Shown in pieces: positions 6,664-15,404 of a stretch of 22,706 bases of DNA. The translations under genes and the position numbers were made by a program. Source of the DNA: ZC4RG42 sp036676355 (GTDB taxonomy: Bacteria > Pseudomonadota > Gammaproteobacteria > Burkholderiales > SG8-39); the NCBI GenBank assembly GCA_036676355.1, contig JAKFDA010000077.1, forward strand, positions 1-22,706, read 5' to 3'. The notes beneath the pieces were generated by a model, which worked only from the letters and a program-made list of their open reading frames with translations, was not told the origin of the DNA and did not search any database. Within the stretch, counting starts at the first letter, position 1, and every line of letters begins with the position of its first letter.

Positions 6664-8190
6664 TTGCTCGAATCCGCTCAACCTGTGCATTACGACTCCC
6701 TCGCCGCGATCGACCTCGGCTCCAATAGTTTTCATTTGCAGATCGGCCGCGTCGTCGACGATCAAATCTACCCGCTCGACGCGCTGCGCGAACCCGTGCG
6801 GCTCGCGGCCGGCCTCACGCATGACCGTCACCTCGATCGGGCGACGCAATTGCGCGCCATCGAGACGCTCGCACGCTTCGGCGAACGTCTGCGCGGTTTT
6901 CCGCCCGGCGCCGTGCGCGCCGTCGGCACCAAGGCGCTGCGCGTAGCGAAGAACGCGCCGCAGTTCCTGGAAGACGCGCAGGCCGCGCTCGGTTTCCCCG
7001 TTGAAGTGCTGTACGGCAGAGAAGAGGCGCGCCTCATCTATATGGGCGTGTCGCACAGTTTGCCGGCTTCGTTGCAGCGGCGTTTCGTCGTGGATATCGG
7101 CGGCGGTTCGACCGAATTCATTATCGGCACGGGCTTCGAGCCTGCGCTCACCGAAAGCCTGTCGCTGGGCTGCGTGACATTCAGTCTGGATTACTTTCCC
7201 AACGGTCGGATCGACAAGTCGTCGATGAAAAAGGCGACGCTCGCGGCCGGTAATGAAGTGCAACGCATCGTCGGCGAATTCAGCGCTACAGGCTGGCAGG
7301 AGGCCGTGGCTTCTTCGGGAACAGCCAAGACCATTGCGGGCGTCCTGCAGAGCTTCGGCTGGGCGGACGGTGCGATCACCGCCGCGGGGCTCGAACGGTT
7401 GCGTGCGCATCTGGTGAAGTCGGGCGACATCTTGAGCGCGGCATTGCCCAACGTGCGCAGCGATCGACTCGCGACAATGCCGGGGGGCGTCGCGGTGATG
7501 AGCGCTGTGTTCGATACGTTCGAACTGGAGCGCATGCAGGTGTCCGAAGCGGCGCTGCGGCAGGGTGTGCTGTACGACCTGTTGGGACGTGTCCAGCATC
7601 GCGATATGCGCCAGATCACGGTGGAGCAGTATATGCGCCGCTATCACGTCGATCCTTCGCAGGCGCAGCGCGTCGGCGCGCTGGCGCGTCACCTGTACGA
7701 CAGCCTTGCCGACGCTCTGGTCGAGGCAGACGCGCGGCTATTGGAATGGGCCGCACAACTGCACGAAATCGGGCTGTCCATCGCGCACGCGGGATATCAC
7801 AAGCATTCGGCCTATGTGCTCACCAATGCCGACATGCCGGGTTTTTCCAAGGACGAGCAGACGCGTCTTGCGCGAATCGTGCTTGCGCATCGCGGCAAGC
7901 TGTCCAAACTGGCCAATCTGTCGGCGCGCAGCCCGGACTGGACGCTGATATTGAGTCTGCGGCTCGCGGCGCTGATTCATCGCAGCCGTACGAATATGCG
8001 TTTGCCGCGCATGCAATGTCGACCGTCGGGCAACGGTTTCCAGCTCAGTCTGCCGCGCCACTGGCTGGAGGCGCATCCGCTCACTGCCGCAGCACTGGAA
8101 ACCGAGGCGCGCGAATGGCAGGCGCTCGGTCTTAAGCTCGACGTGCGGGAAAACGGCCCCAAGGGTTCACAAAGCTCACGCGCCGCTTAG
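6664..8190 (+). CDS. ppx: Exopolyphosphatase / GppA family
   Basis: This enzyme removes terminal phosphates from polyphosphate, and relatives hydrolyse pppGpp. The 508-residue product shows the ASKHA actin-like ATPase fold: phosphate-1 motif AAIDLGSNSFHLQIGR at about 14-29, AVGTKALRVAKN, EEARLIYMGV, and phosphate-2 motif FVVDIGGGSTEFIIG at about 141-155. A C-terminal HD-type helical domain follows (WAAQLHEIGLSIAHAGYHKHSAY), as in full-length PPX rather than short PPX1. The TTG start at 6664 is supported by AAGGGGG at 6649-6655, 8 bases ahead. The 277-base gap after phoU shows no clear terminator, so both co-transcription and a separate promoter are possible. With ppk it sets the polyphosphate level. 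Confidence 0.93.
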   Translation: MLESAQPVHYDSLAAIDLGSNSFHLQIGRVVDDQIYPLDALREPVRLAAGLTHDRHLDRATQLRAIETLARFGERLRGFPPGAVRAVGTKALRVAKNAPQFLEDAQAALGFPVEVLYGREEARLIYMGVSHSLPASLQRRFVVDIGGGSTEFIIGTGFEPALTESLSLGCVTFSLDYFPNGRIDKSSMKKATLAAGNEVQRIVGEFSATGWQEAVASSGTAKTIAGVLQSFGWADGAITAAGLERLRAHLVKSGDILSAALPNVRSDRLATMPGGVAVMSAVFDTFELERMQVSEAALRQGVLYDLLGRVQHRDMRQITVEQYMRRYHVDPSQAQRVGALARHLYDSLADALVEADARLLEWAAQLHEIGLSIAHAGYHKHSAYVLTNADMPGFSKDEQTRLARIVLAHRGKLSKLANLSARSPDWTLILSLRLAALIHRSRTNMRLPRMQCRPSGNGFQLSLPRHWLEAHPLTAAALETEAREWQALGLKLDVRENGPKGSQSSRAA

Positions 8191-8223
8191 GGCACGCGGC
8201 ATCTGCGCGAATCGGCGCTTTTC

Positions 8224-8679
8224 CTACAGCATTTCCGGCGCCAGCATGGCACGCAGGACGACTTGCGACTCGTCCATGCGAACGCGACTGCTCAGCCACC
8301 ATATCGCCCCTTTCTTGATCGACCAATTTGCTTCGCTGCCGCACAGCAGCAGCGCGGCGACCTGTCCCAGCGTGGGTTGATGGCCAACCACCAGCACCGA
8401 GCGCCTGGCACCGTCCGGCCATTCGGCCGCGGCGAGCAGATGCGCCGCATCGGCGGCGGTGCCGACATGTGCGGAGGTCTTGAAGGGGCGGCCGAGTGCC
8501 TGCGCAGTCTGTTGCGTGCGCGTGGCCGGACTGACCAGGATCTCGATGTCCTTCGGCAGCCGCTTATCGAGCCATGCCGCCATGTGTTCGGCTTGTTTGA
8601 TCCCGCGCCTGGTCAGCGCGCGATTCGCGTCCGGAGAGCCGTCTTCTGCCTCTGCGTGACGCCAGAGTATGAGGTCCAT
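8224..8679 (-). CDS. sixA: SixA-type phosphohistidine phosphatase
   Basis: A histidine-phosphatase (phosphoglycerate mutase-like) protein of 151 residues, the usual SixA length. The catalytic RHA motif is in LILWRHAEAED at residues 3-13, followed by ALTRRGIKQAEHM, the SPATRTQQTAQAL arginine motif, and the second histidine in VVGHQPTLG. SixA removes phosphate from phosphohistidine proteins; in E. coli it acts on the nitrogen phosphotransferase system. The frame is open to an upstream ATG at 8706, but family members begin as MDLILWRHAE, so ATG 8679 is chosen; neither has a strong ribosome-binding site. It converges on ppx and lies downstream of fur on the same strand. Confidence 0.9.
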   Translation of the reverse strand: MDLILWRHAEAEDGSPDANRALTRRGIKQAEHMAAWLDKRLPKDIEILVSPATRTQQTAQALGRPFKTSAHVGTAADAAHLLAAAEWPDGARRSVLVVGHQPTLGQVAALLLCGSEANWSIKKGAIWWLSSRVRMDESQVVLRAMLAPEML

Positions 8680-8731
8680 CGTGCTTTCACCATCAAGGAG
8701 ACTCATTCTCGGCGACCCGTGTTACGGCGAC

Positions 8732-8753
8732 ATGAACGCACCAGGGCGTTCAT
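8732..8753. repeat. 8-bp hairpin over the fur stop codon
   Basis: ATGAACGC (8732-8739), six-base loop, GCGTTCAT (8746-8753), a perfect inverted repeat that includes the fur stop codon at 8750-8752. No T-tract follows on the minus strand, so it looks like an mRNA 3' or intercistronic hairpin before sixA rather than an intrinsic terminator. Confidence 0.5.
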
Positions 8754-9196
8754 AGTCCCTTGCCGCCGCCACTGTCGCGATACGGGCAGTTCTGCTTGGT
8801 GCAGTCGGCGTAGATGTAGAGCGAGTGCTCGCGAATGGTGAAACCGCGCTCTTTGGCGATGCGGCTTTGCCGCTTCTCGATCTCCGCGTCGTAGAACTCT
8901 TCCACGTGCCCGCATACCATGCAGACCAGATGATCGTGATGGCTGGCGTCGTTTAATTCGAACACGGCCTTGCCCGATTCGAAATGATGACGTTGCAGCA
9001 GGCCGGCCTGTTCGAACTGCGTCAACACACGGTAGACCGTGGCCAGGCCGACGTCCATGTTGTCCTTCAGCAGCAGGCGATAAACGTCTTCCGCGGACAG
9101 ATGACGCACTTCGCTGCGCTCGAACAATTCGAGAATCTTCAGTCGCGGCAGCGTTGCTTTGAGACCGATCGTCTTGAGATTTTGTGCGTTGCTCAT
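8750..9196 (-). CDS. fur: Ferric uptake regulator
   Basis: Fur is an iron-dependent dimeric repressor. The 148-residue product has the winged-helix half (LKATLPRLKILELFE, LSAEDVYRLLL, VGLATVYRVLTQFEQAGLL) and the dimerisation half with the metal-site histidines of HHDHLVC. Two cysteine pairs for structural zinc are visible (CMVC and, near the end, CTKQNC). The start at 9196 gives the normal N-terminus MSNAQNLKTIGLKATLPR; the frame stays open well upstream but without similarity to the family. It is divergent from bamE, the order common in betaproteobacteria, with a 159-base shared upstream region. I could not pick out a convincing Fur box there. Confidence 0.97.
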   Translation of the reverse strand: MSNAQNLKTIGLKATLPRLKILELFERSEVRHLSAEDVYRLLLKDNMDVGLATVYRVLTQFEQAGLLQRHHFESGKAVFELNDASHHDHLVCMVCGHVEEFYDAEIEKRQSRIAKERGFTIREHSLYIYADCTKQNCPYRDSGGGKGL

Positions 9197-9355
9197 AAGG
9201 CGGGCCTCGAGGTTGATTGCGCCTGTCTGTCGCGGTGTCGTAAACGCTGTCGAAATCGGCGTAATGCTGGGGCGGCAACAAGAGCCGGGAGCGGCTCGGT
9301 GATGGGCTATGATATCGGCTTTACGCGTCGCTGAGAACGCGGGCCCACTACCCAC

Positions 9356-9745
9356 ATGCCCATGCGCCTTGTTGCCCTTTGCTCCGTTATTGTGCTCGCT
9401 CTGGCGGGTTGCGGCAGCATCAATCCGCTCCAACCCTATCGAATGGAAATTCAGCAGGGCAATCACTTGTCGCAGGAAAATGTCGGCCAGCTCAAACGCG
9501 GCATGACCAAAGATCAGGTGCGTTTCCTTCTCGGCACGCCGCTGTTGACGGATATTTTCCATGCCGATCGCTGGGACTACGTCTATCGGCGCCAGGCTCC
9601 GAACAGTTCGGATGTGGAGGAGCGCCGGCTGACGGTGGTGTTCGAGGACGGGCAGCTCGCGCGCGTCGAGGGCGACGTGGTGCCGGCCGGCGGCGAGCCG
9701 GAGGAACAGCGGCAGCGCAGCGCATTCAGCGAGACACCGCAATGA
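9356..9745 (+). CDS. bamE: Outer-membrane assembly lipoprotein BamE
   Basis: BamE (SmpA/OmlA family) is a lipoprotein subunit of the BAM complex that inserts beta-barrel proteins into the outer membrane. The 129-residue product begins with a lipoprotein signal ending in the lipobox LALAGC (Cys about 19), followed by the conserved core: GNHLSQENVGQLKRGMTKDQ, RFLLGTPLLTDIF, RWDYVYR and VVFEDGQL. A second ATG at 9362 is possible. The stop overlaps the dapB start (ATGA at 9742-9745), implying translational coupling. A TATGAT hexamer at 9308-9313 may be its -10, without a clear -35. Confidence 0.95.
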   Translation: MPMRLVALCSVIVLALAGCGSINPLQPYRMEIQQGNHLSQENVGQLKRGMTKDQVRFLLGTPLLTDIFHADRWDYVYRRQAPNSSDVEERRLTVVFEDGQLARVEGDVVPAGGEPEEQRQRSAFSETPQ

Positions 9746-10539
9746 AGATTGCCATAGCCGGTGCATCGGGAAGAATGGGGCGATCGCTGGTCGAGGCGGT
9801 GCTCAAGGCGGACGACCTTCAGCTTGGCGGTGCTTTCGATGTCGCGGGCAGCGCCGGTATCGGTCGCGATGCGGGCGACGCGATCGGTCGAGCGTGCGGC
9901 GTATCCGTCGTGGACGACTTCAATGCGGCGATTGCCGCGAGCGACTGTCTGATCGACTTCACCCGGCCGGAAGGCACACTGCGTCATTTGGGCGCCTGTA
10001 CCAAGCATGGCAAGGCGGCGGTCATCGGTACCACCGGTTTTTCGGCCGCGGACAAGGCCAGTATTCAGGCGGCATCGAAGCGCATCCCCATCGTGTTCGC
10101 GCCCAACATGGCGGTGGGCGTCAACGTCACGTTCAAACTCGCCGAACTGGCCGCGCAGATTCTCGGCGACGACTACGACGTGGAAATCATCGAGGCTCAT
10201 CATCGCCACAAGGTGGATGCGCCGTCCGGCACCGCCGTTCGTCTCGGCGAGGTGGTGGCGGGCGCGCTCGGCCGCAATCTCGACGATGTCGCGCGCCATG
10301 GCCGCGAAGGCATCACCGGCGAGCGGGACGCCAGGACGATCGGCTTTCATGCCGTGCGCGGCGGCGATATCGTCGGCGAGCACACGGTGCTGTTCGCGGG
10401 CGAAGGCGAGCGTGTGGAAATCACCGTACGTTCATCCAGTCGAATGACTTATGCCGTGGGCGCGCTGCGCGCGGCACGGTTTCTCGAAGACAAGCGCAAC
10501 GGCCTGTACGACATGTGGGACGTGCTCGGCCTGCGCTAG
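9742..10539 (+). CDS. dapB: 4-hydroxy-tetrahydrodipicolinate reductase
   Basis: DapB makes tetrahydrodipicolinate with NAD(P)H in the diaminopimelate/lysine pathway, supplying peptidoglycan. The 265-residue protein has the N-terminal nucleotide loop GASGRMG (residues 7-13), the IDFTRPEGT and GTTGFS motifs, FAPNMAVGVNV, and the catalytic/substrate stretch EAHHRHKVDAPSGTA. The C-terminal RFLEDKRNGLYDMWDVLGL matches the family end. It starts in the ATGA overlap with bamE. The 200 bases after it carry the carA promoter and hairpin. Confidence 0.98.
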   Translation: MKIAIAGASGRMGRSLVEAVLKADDLQLGGAFDVAGSAGIGRDAGDAIGRACGVSVVDDFNAAIAASDCLIDFTRPEGTLRHLGACTKHGKAAVIGTTGFSAADKASIQAASKRIPIVFAPNMAVGVNVTFKLAELAAQILGDDYDVEIIEAHHRHKVDAPSGTAVRLGEVVAGALGRNLDDVARHGREGITGERDARTIGFHAVRGGDIVGEHTVLFAGEGERVEITVRSSSRMTYAVGALRAARFLEDKRNGLYDMWDVLGLR

Positions 10540-10640
10540 ATGGGCTCCCCCATCATCGGGCTTGCTTCGGTGTTATTGGGGACGGCGTGTCATCAAGAGC
10601 AGGCTGCGAACGCTTTTGTCCATGAAAGCACCAGCCAACG

Positions 10641-10670
10641 TTGAGGCATACCCCCAAGCTGAGCTATAAT
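10641..10670 (+). promoter_or_regulatory. Sigma70-type promoter of carA
   Basis: TTGAGG (10641-10646), an 18-base spacer and a consensus TATAAT (10665-10670). Transcription should start near 10677, only about seven bases before the hairpin at 10684. Confidence 0.75.
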
Positions 10671-10683
10671 GCGCAGCAACCCA

Positions 10684-10718
10684 AAAAACGGGACAGGCAT
10701 CGGGCCTGTCCCGTTTTT
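10684..10718 (+). terminator. Intrinsic terminator in the carA leader (candidate attenuator)
   Basis: A 15-bp perfect stem: five A then CGGGACAGGC (10684-10698), loop ATCGG, then GCCTGTCCCG and five T (10704-10718). The A-tract/T-tract symmetry makes it potentially bidirectional. It lies after the carA promoter and before the carA start, so transcripts from that promoter must read through it. Confidence 0.85.
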
Positions 10719-10741
10719 GTGTGCAGCCAGGAAACTCCGCC

Positions 10742-11896
10742 GTGCCCAATACGCTAACTCCCGCCATTCTCGTACTTGCCGACGGGACGGTGTTTCGGGG
10801 AAGGTCCATTGGTGCGGAAGGCATGACGGTCGGCGAGGTGGTTTTCAACACCGCCATGACCGGCTATCAGGAAATCCTCACCGACCCTTCCTACTGTGCC
10901 CAGATCGTCACGCTGACGTATCCGCATATCGGCAACACCGGTACCAATGAAGAGGATGAAGAGGCGGCCAGAATTTTCGCCGCCGGTCTGATCATTCGCG
11001 ATTTGCCGTTGATGGTATCGAATTGGCGATCGCAGCAGTCGCTGCCCGACTATCTGAAAGCCAAAGGCGTAGTCGGTATCGGCGATATCGATACCCGCAA
11101 GCTGACGCGCATTCTGCGCGAAAAAGGCGCGCAATCGGGCTGCATCATGGCCGGTCGCGTGGATGTCGAAGAGGCGCTCGCCAAGGCGCGCGAATTCCCC
11201 GGCCTCGCCGGCATGGACTTGGCCAAAGTCGTCACGACCGACAAACCGTACGAGTGGACCGAAGGCGGTTGGGAATTGGGCAAGGGCTACAGGAAACTGA
11301 CCGAGCCGCGTTTTCATGTGGCCGCCTACGATTACGGCGTGAAGCGCAACATTCTCCGCATGCTGGTCGATCGCGGTTGCAAGGTCACGGTGTGGCCCGC
11401 GCAGACGCCGGCCAGCGAAGTCCTCAAGACCCATCCCGACGGCATCTTTCTTTCGAACGGCCCCGGTGATCCGGAGCCCTGCGACTATGCCGTTGAGGCG
11501 ATCCGGCAGATCATCGGCACTGCGGCAGTGCCGACATTCGGCATCTGCCTGGGCCATCAACTGATGGGTTTGGCCGCAGGCGCGAAGACCATGAAAATGA
11601 AATTCGGCCATCACGGCGCCAATCATCCGGTCAAGGATCTGAGCAGCGGCGAAGTGCTGATCACCAGCCAGAACCATGGTTTCGCGGTCGATTCGACCAC
11701 GCTGTCCGGCGATGTGGAAGCGACACACGTGTCGCTGTTCGATGGATCGCTGCAGGGCATGTCGTTCAAGAACAAGCCGGCGTTCTGCTTCCAGGGTCAT
11801 CCGGAAGCGAGCCCCGGTCCGCACGATGTCGGCTACCTGTTCGATCGCTTCATCGCGGAAATGGAAAAAAATAAAACTGCCAACACGTCGCGCTGA
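10742..11896 (+). CDS. carA: Carbamoyl-phosphate synthase, small (glutaminase) subunit
   Basis: CarA hydrolyses glutamine and channels ammonia to CarB for carbamoyl phosphate, the precursor of pyrimidines and arginine. The 384-residue product (E. coli 382) has the N-terminal CPSase small domain (VLADGTVFRGRSIGAEG, GYQEILTDPSY) and a class I glutamine amidotransferase domain with the nucleophile in FGICLGHQ, Cys269, the same number as in E. coli. SQNHGFAV and the HPEAS histidine/glutamate pair complete the triad. GTG at 10742 is chosen because AGGAAA (10729-10734) sits 7 bases ahead; an in-frame GTG at 10721 directly abuts the terminator T-tract. Confidence 0.97.
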   Translation: MPNTLTPAILVLADGTVFRGRSIGAEGMTVGEVVFNTAMTGYQEILTDPSYCAQIVTLTYPHIGNTGTNEEDEEAARIFAAGLIIRDLPLMVSNWRSQQSLPDYLKAKGVVGIGDIDTRKLTRILREKGAQSGCIMAGRVDVEEALAKAREFPGLAGMDLAKVVTTDKPYEWTEGGWELGKGYRKLTEPRFHVAAYDYGVKRNILRMLVDRGCKVTVWPAQTPASEVLKTHPDGIFLSNGPGDPEPCDYAVEAIRQIIGTAAVPTFGICLGHQLMGLAAGAKTMKMKFGHHGANHPVKDLSSGEVLITSQNHGFAVDSTTLSGDVEATHVSLFDGSLQGMSFKNKPAFCFQGHPEASPGPHDVGYLFDRFIAEMEKNKTANTSR

Positions 11897-12056
11897 ACGG
11901 CGCCGCTATCAGACAAAGACAAAGGAGGCTCCGATCAAGGCTTTGGCCGCACGTTGTTGCTTGCTGAAACAGGTGAGGTATAGGCCGCTTCATCCTCCCT
12001 CGTACAGCTGCGCGCACTCGCGACCCATACTCGGCACTTAATCAGCCTTTCTCCAA

Positions 12057-15000
12057 ATGCCCAAACGTACAGACATAAAAAACATTCTGATCATCGGCGC
12101 CGGCCCCATCGTCATCGGTCAGGCCTGCGAGTTCGATTATTCGGGCGTCCAGGCATGCAAGGCTTTGCGCGAGGAGGGCTATCGCGTCGTGCTGGTCAAC
12201 TCCAATCCGGCGACCATCATGACCGATCCGGAAACGGCCGACGTCACGTATATCGAGCCGGTGACCTGGCAGGTGGTCGAGGCGATCATCGCCAAGGAGC
12301 GGCCCGATGCGTTGTTGCCGACCATGGGCGGACAGACCGCGCTGAATTGCGCACTCGATCTCGCGCGGCACGGTGTGCTGGAGAAATACGGCGTCGAGCT
12401 GATCGGTGCGAGTCGCGACGCGATCGACAAGGCCGAGGATCGCGAGAAGTTCAAGGAGGCGATGAAGCGCATCGGCCTCGAAAGCGCGCGTTCCTCGATC
12501 GCGCATTCGATGGAAGAGGCGCTGCAGGTGCAGGCCGCGATCGGTTTCCCGGCGATCATCCGTCCTTCGTTCACGCTTGGCGGTTCGGGGGGCGGCATCG
12601 CCTACAACAAGGAAGAGTTCATCGCGATTTGCGAGCGCGGCCTCGAAGCGTCGCCGACGAAGGAACTGCTGATCGAAGAGTCGGTGATCGGCTGGAAGGA
12701 ATTCGAGATGGAAGTGGTCCGCGACAAGGCGGACAACTGCATCATCATCTGCGCCATCGAAAACGTCGATCCGATGGGTGTGCATACCGGCGATTCCATT
12801 ACAGTCGCGCCGGCGCAGACGCTGACCGACAAGGAATATCAGATGATGCGCAACGCCTCGGTGGCGGTGTTGCGCGAAATCGGCGTCGATACCGGCGGCT
12901 CGAACGTACAGTTCGCCATCAGCCCGGAAGACGGCCGCATGCTGGTCATCGAAATGAATCCGCGCGTGTCGCGCTCGTCCGCGCTGGCATCGAAGGCGAC
13001 CGGTTTCCCGATCGCCAAAGTCGCGGCGAAACTCGCGGTCGGCTATACGCTCGACGAACTGAAGAACGAAATCACCGGCGGCGCGACGCCCGCCTCGTTC
13101 GAACCGAGCATCGATTACGTCGTCACCAAGATTCCGCGTTTCGCGTTCGAGAAATTCCCGCAGGCCAATGACCGCCTCACCACGCAGATGAAATCGGTGG
13201 GCGAAGTGATGGCGATGGGGCGTAATTTCCAGGAGTCGTTTCAGAAAGCACTGCGCGGCCTGGAAGTGGGCGTCGACGGACTGGACGAAAAGAGCACCGA
13301 TCCGGACGAGATCGATGCCGAACTGGGCAATCCCGGACCGGATCGCATCTGGTATGTCGGCGATGCGTTCCGCTGCGGCATGAGCTTCGAGGAAATCCAG
13401 CGCTCTACGATGATCGATCCCTGGTTTCTCGCGCAGATCGAGGATCTGATCCGCCAGGAACAGGCGTTGCGCGGCCGCGCACTGGCCTCGCTGGACAAGG
13501 ATGAGCTCTATGCGCTGAAGCGCGCGGGATTCTCGGACCGTCGTTTGGGCAAACTGCTCGGCGCCACGGGTGATGCGGTGCGCAAGCATCGCCATGAACT
13601 TGACATCCGTCCGGTCTACAAGCGTGTGGACACCTGCGCGGCGGAATTCGCAACGCGTACCGCCTACATGTATTCCACGTACGAAGAGGAATGCGAGGCG
13701 CAGCCGACCGATCGCAAAAAGATCATGGTGCTCGGCGGCGGACCGAACCGTATCGGGCAGGGGATCGAATTCGATTATTGCTGCGTGCACGCGGCGCTCG
13801 CATTGCGCGAGGATGGTTACGAAACCATCATGGTCAACTGCAACCCCGAGACCGTCTCCACCGACTACGACACCTCGGACCGTCTGTACTTCGAGCCGCT
13901 GACGCTCGAAGACGTGCTCGAAATCGTGGCCAAGGAAAAACCGCTCGGCGTGATCGTCCAGTACGGCGGCCAGACGCCGCTCAAGTTGGCGCGCGATCTC
14001 GAGGCGAACGGCGTGCCGATCATCGGCACCACGCCGGACATGATCGACGTCGCGGAAGATCGCGAACGCTTCCAGCACATGCTGCAGGACCTCGAACTCA
14101 AGCAGCCGCCCAACCGTACCGCGCGCACCGAGGAAGATGCGCTCCGGCTGGCGCAGGAAATCGGTTACCCGCTGGTGGTGCGTCCGAGTTACGTACTGGG
14201 CGGCCGGGCGATGGAAATCGTGCACGAGCAGAAGGATCTCGAGCGCTACATGCGCGAGGCGGTAAAGGTTTCCAACGACTCTCCGGTGCTGCTCGATCGC
14301 TTTCTCAACGATGCCATCGAAGTGGATGTGGATGCGGTGAGCGACGGCAAGCGCGTGCTGGTCGGCGGCATCATGCAGCACATCGAACAGGCCGGCGTGC
14401 ACTCGGGCGATTCGGCGTGCTCGCTGCCGCCGTATTCGCTGTCATCGGCGTTACAGGAAGAATTGCGCCGCCAGACCGTCAAGATGGCCGAAGCGCTGAA
14501 TGTGGTCGGTCTGATGAACGTGCAGTTCGCCATTCAGGGCAACGGCAATGGCAATGACGGCACGGTTTATGTCCTCGAAGTCAATCCGCGCGCCTCGCGC
14601 ACGGTGCCGTTCGTTTCCAAGGCGACGGGGATTCCGCTCGCCAAGGTCGCCGCGCGCTGCATGGTCGGACAGACGCTTGACGAGCAGGGCATCATGCAGG
14701 CCGTCGTGCCGCCGTACTACTCGGTCAAGGAAGCGGTTTTCCCGTTCGGCAAATTTCCGGGCGTGGACACGATTCTCGGGCCGGAGATGAAGTCCACCGG
14801 CGAAGTGATGGGCGTGGGTCAGACCTTCGGCGAGGCTTTCGTCAAGGCGCAACTCGCTGCGGGCGTCAAGCTGCCGAAAAGCGGCAAGGCGTTTATCAGC
14901 GTGCGCAACGCCGACAAGCCGGCAGCCGTCCGCGTGGCACGCGATCTGGTCGAGCTCGGCTTCACGCTCGTCGCCACCAAGGGCACCGCGGCTGCGCTAA

Positions 15001-15281
15001 CCGAGGCGGGGATCGCAGTGAGTCAGGTCAACAAGGTGGCCGAAGGTCGTCCGCACGTGGTGGACATGATCAAGAACGGCGAAATCGCCCTGATCATCAA
15101 CACCGTCGACGAAAAGCGTACGGCCGTAGCCGACTCGCGTTCCATTCGTACGATGGCGGTACAGCAGCGCGTCACGTATTTCACGACCATTGCAGGCGCG
15201 TTGGCTGCCTGCATGGGCATGCGCCATGTCGATTCGCCGATTCCATACGATTTGCAAAGCCTGCACAAAAGGCTACATTAA
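12057..15281 (+). CDS. carB: Carbamoyl-phosphate synthase, large subunit
   Basis: CarB uses two ATP to turn bicarbonate and ammonia into carbamoyl phosphate. The 1074-residue length equals the E. coli enzyme (1073). The duplicated ATP-grasp halves both open with recognisable loops: LIIGAGPIVIGQACEFDYSG near residue 11 and VLGGGPNRIGQGIEFDYC near 559. Each half has the metal/ATP motif EMNPRVSRSSAL or EVNPRASRTVPF. The C-terminal MGS-like allosteric domain starts about residue 940 (SGKAFISVRNADKP, LVATKGTAAAL), where UMP and ornithine act in relatives. No Shine-Dalgarno sequence precedes the ATG. carA is 160 bases upstream, an unusually wide gap for these subunits. Confidence 0.98.
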   Translation: MPKRTDIKNILIIGAGPIVIGQACEFDYSGVQACKALREEGYRVVLVNSNPATIMTDPETADVTYIEPVTWQVVEAIIAKERPDALLPTMGGQTALNCALDLARHGVLEKYGVELIGASRDAIDKAEDREKFKEAMKRIGLESARSSIAHSMEEALQVQAAIGFPAIIRPSFTLGGSGGGIAYNKEEFIAICERGLEASPTKELLIEESVIGWKEFEMEVVRDKADNCIIICAIENVDPMGVHTGDSITVAPAQTLTDKEYQMMRNASVAVLREIGVDTGGSNVQFAISPEDGRMLVIEMNPRVSRSSALASKATGFPIAKVAAKLAVGYTLDELKNEITGGATPASFEPSIDYVVTKIPRFAFEKFPQANDRLTTQMKSVGEVMAMGRNFQESFQKALRGLEVGVDGLDEKSTDPDEIDAELGNPGPDRIWYVGDAFRCGMSFEEIQRSTMIDPWFLAQIEDLIRQEQALRGRALASLDKDELYALKRAGFSDRRLGKLLGATGDAVRKHRHELDIRPVYKRVDTCAAEFATRTAYMYSTYEEECEAQPTDRKKIMVLGGGPNRIGQGIEFDYCCVHAALALREDGYETIMVNCNPETVSTDYDTSDRLYFEPLTLEDVLEIVAKEKPLGVIVQYGGQTPLKLARDLEANGVPIIGTTPDMIDVAEDRERFQHMLQDLELKQPPNRTARTEEDALRLAQEIGYPLVVRPSYVLGGRAMEIVHEQKDLERYMREAVKVSNDSPVLLDRFLNDAIEVDVDAVSDGKRVLVGGIMQHIEQAGVHSGDSACSLPPYSLSSALQEELRRQTVKMAEALNVVGLMNVQFAIQGNGNGNDGTVYVLEVNPRASRTVPFVSKATGIPLAKVAARCMVGQTLDEQGIMQAVVPPYYSVKEAVFPFGKFPGVDTILGPEMKSTGEVMGVGQTFGEAFVKAQLAAGVKLPKSGKAFISVRNADKPAAVRVARDLVELGFTLVATKGTAAALTEAGIAVSQVNKVAEGRPHVVDMIKNGEIALIINTVDEKRTAVADSRSIRTMAVQQRVTYFTTIAGALAACMGMRHVDSPIPYDLQSLHKRLH

Positions 15282-15347
15282 GCGCTGATTTGCGCTGATA
15301 ATAAGCGGGCTGGCCGACACGGCGCCGGCCCTTACCTCTGAATTCGC

Positions 15348-15386
15348 ACCCTGGGTCATTTAGTTGACCGGGGTTTCTTTTTTTTT
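15348..15386 (+). terminator. Intrinsic terminator after carB
   Basis: ACCC..GGTCA pairs with TGACC.GGGT across a short T-rich loop (15348-15374, with a small internal bulge), followed by a long T-rich tract to 15386. It separates carB from greA, whose start is 18 bases further on. Confidence 0.75.
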
Positions 15387-15404
15387 GCGTATGTTGAGAT
15401 AGCG

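Noticed and set aside
8180..8222. GCGCCG/CGGCGC with TTTT between ppx and sixA as a terminator
   Set aside because: The stem is only 6 bp with a loop of 27 bases, too weak to call.
9197..9355. Fur autoregulatory box between fur and bamE
   Set aside because: I found no stretch close to the AT-rich Fur consensus; GAGCCG/CGGCTC at 9282-9297 is a GC-rich palindrome unlike it.
11676..12041. 121-codon frame running from carA into the carA-carB gap
   Set aside because: Most of it is out of frame inside carA, and the part beyond carA has no own start near the AAAGGAGG motif.
12042..14402. Very long open frame antisense to carB (786 codons)
   Set aside because: It lies wholly opposite the unmistakable carB, is rich in Arg, His, Asp and Ala as expected from the complement of GC-rich codons, and shows no domain or ribosome-binding site.
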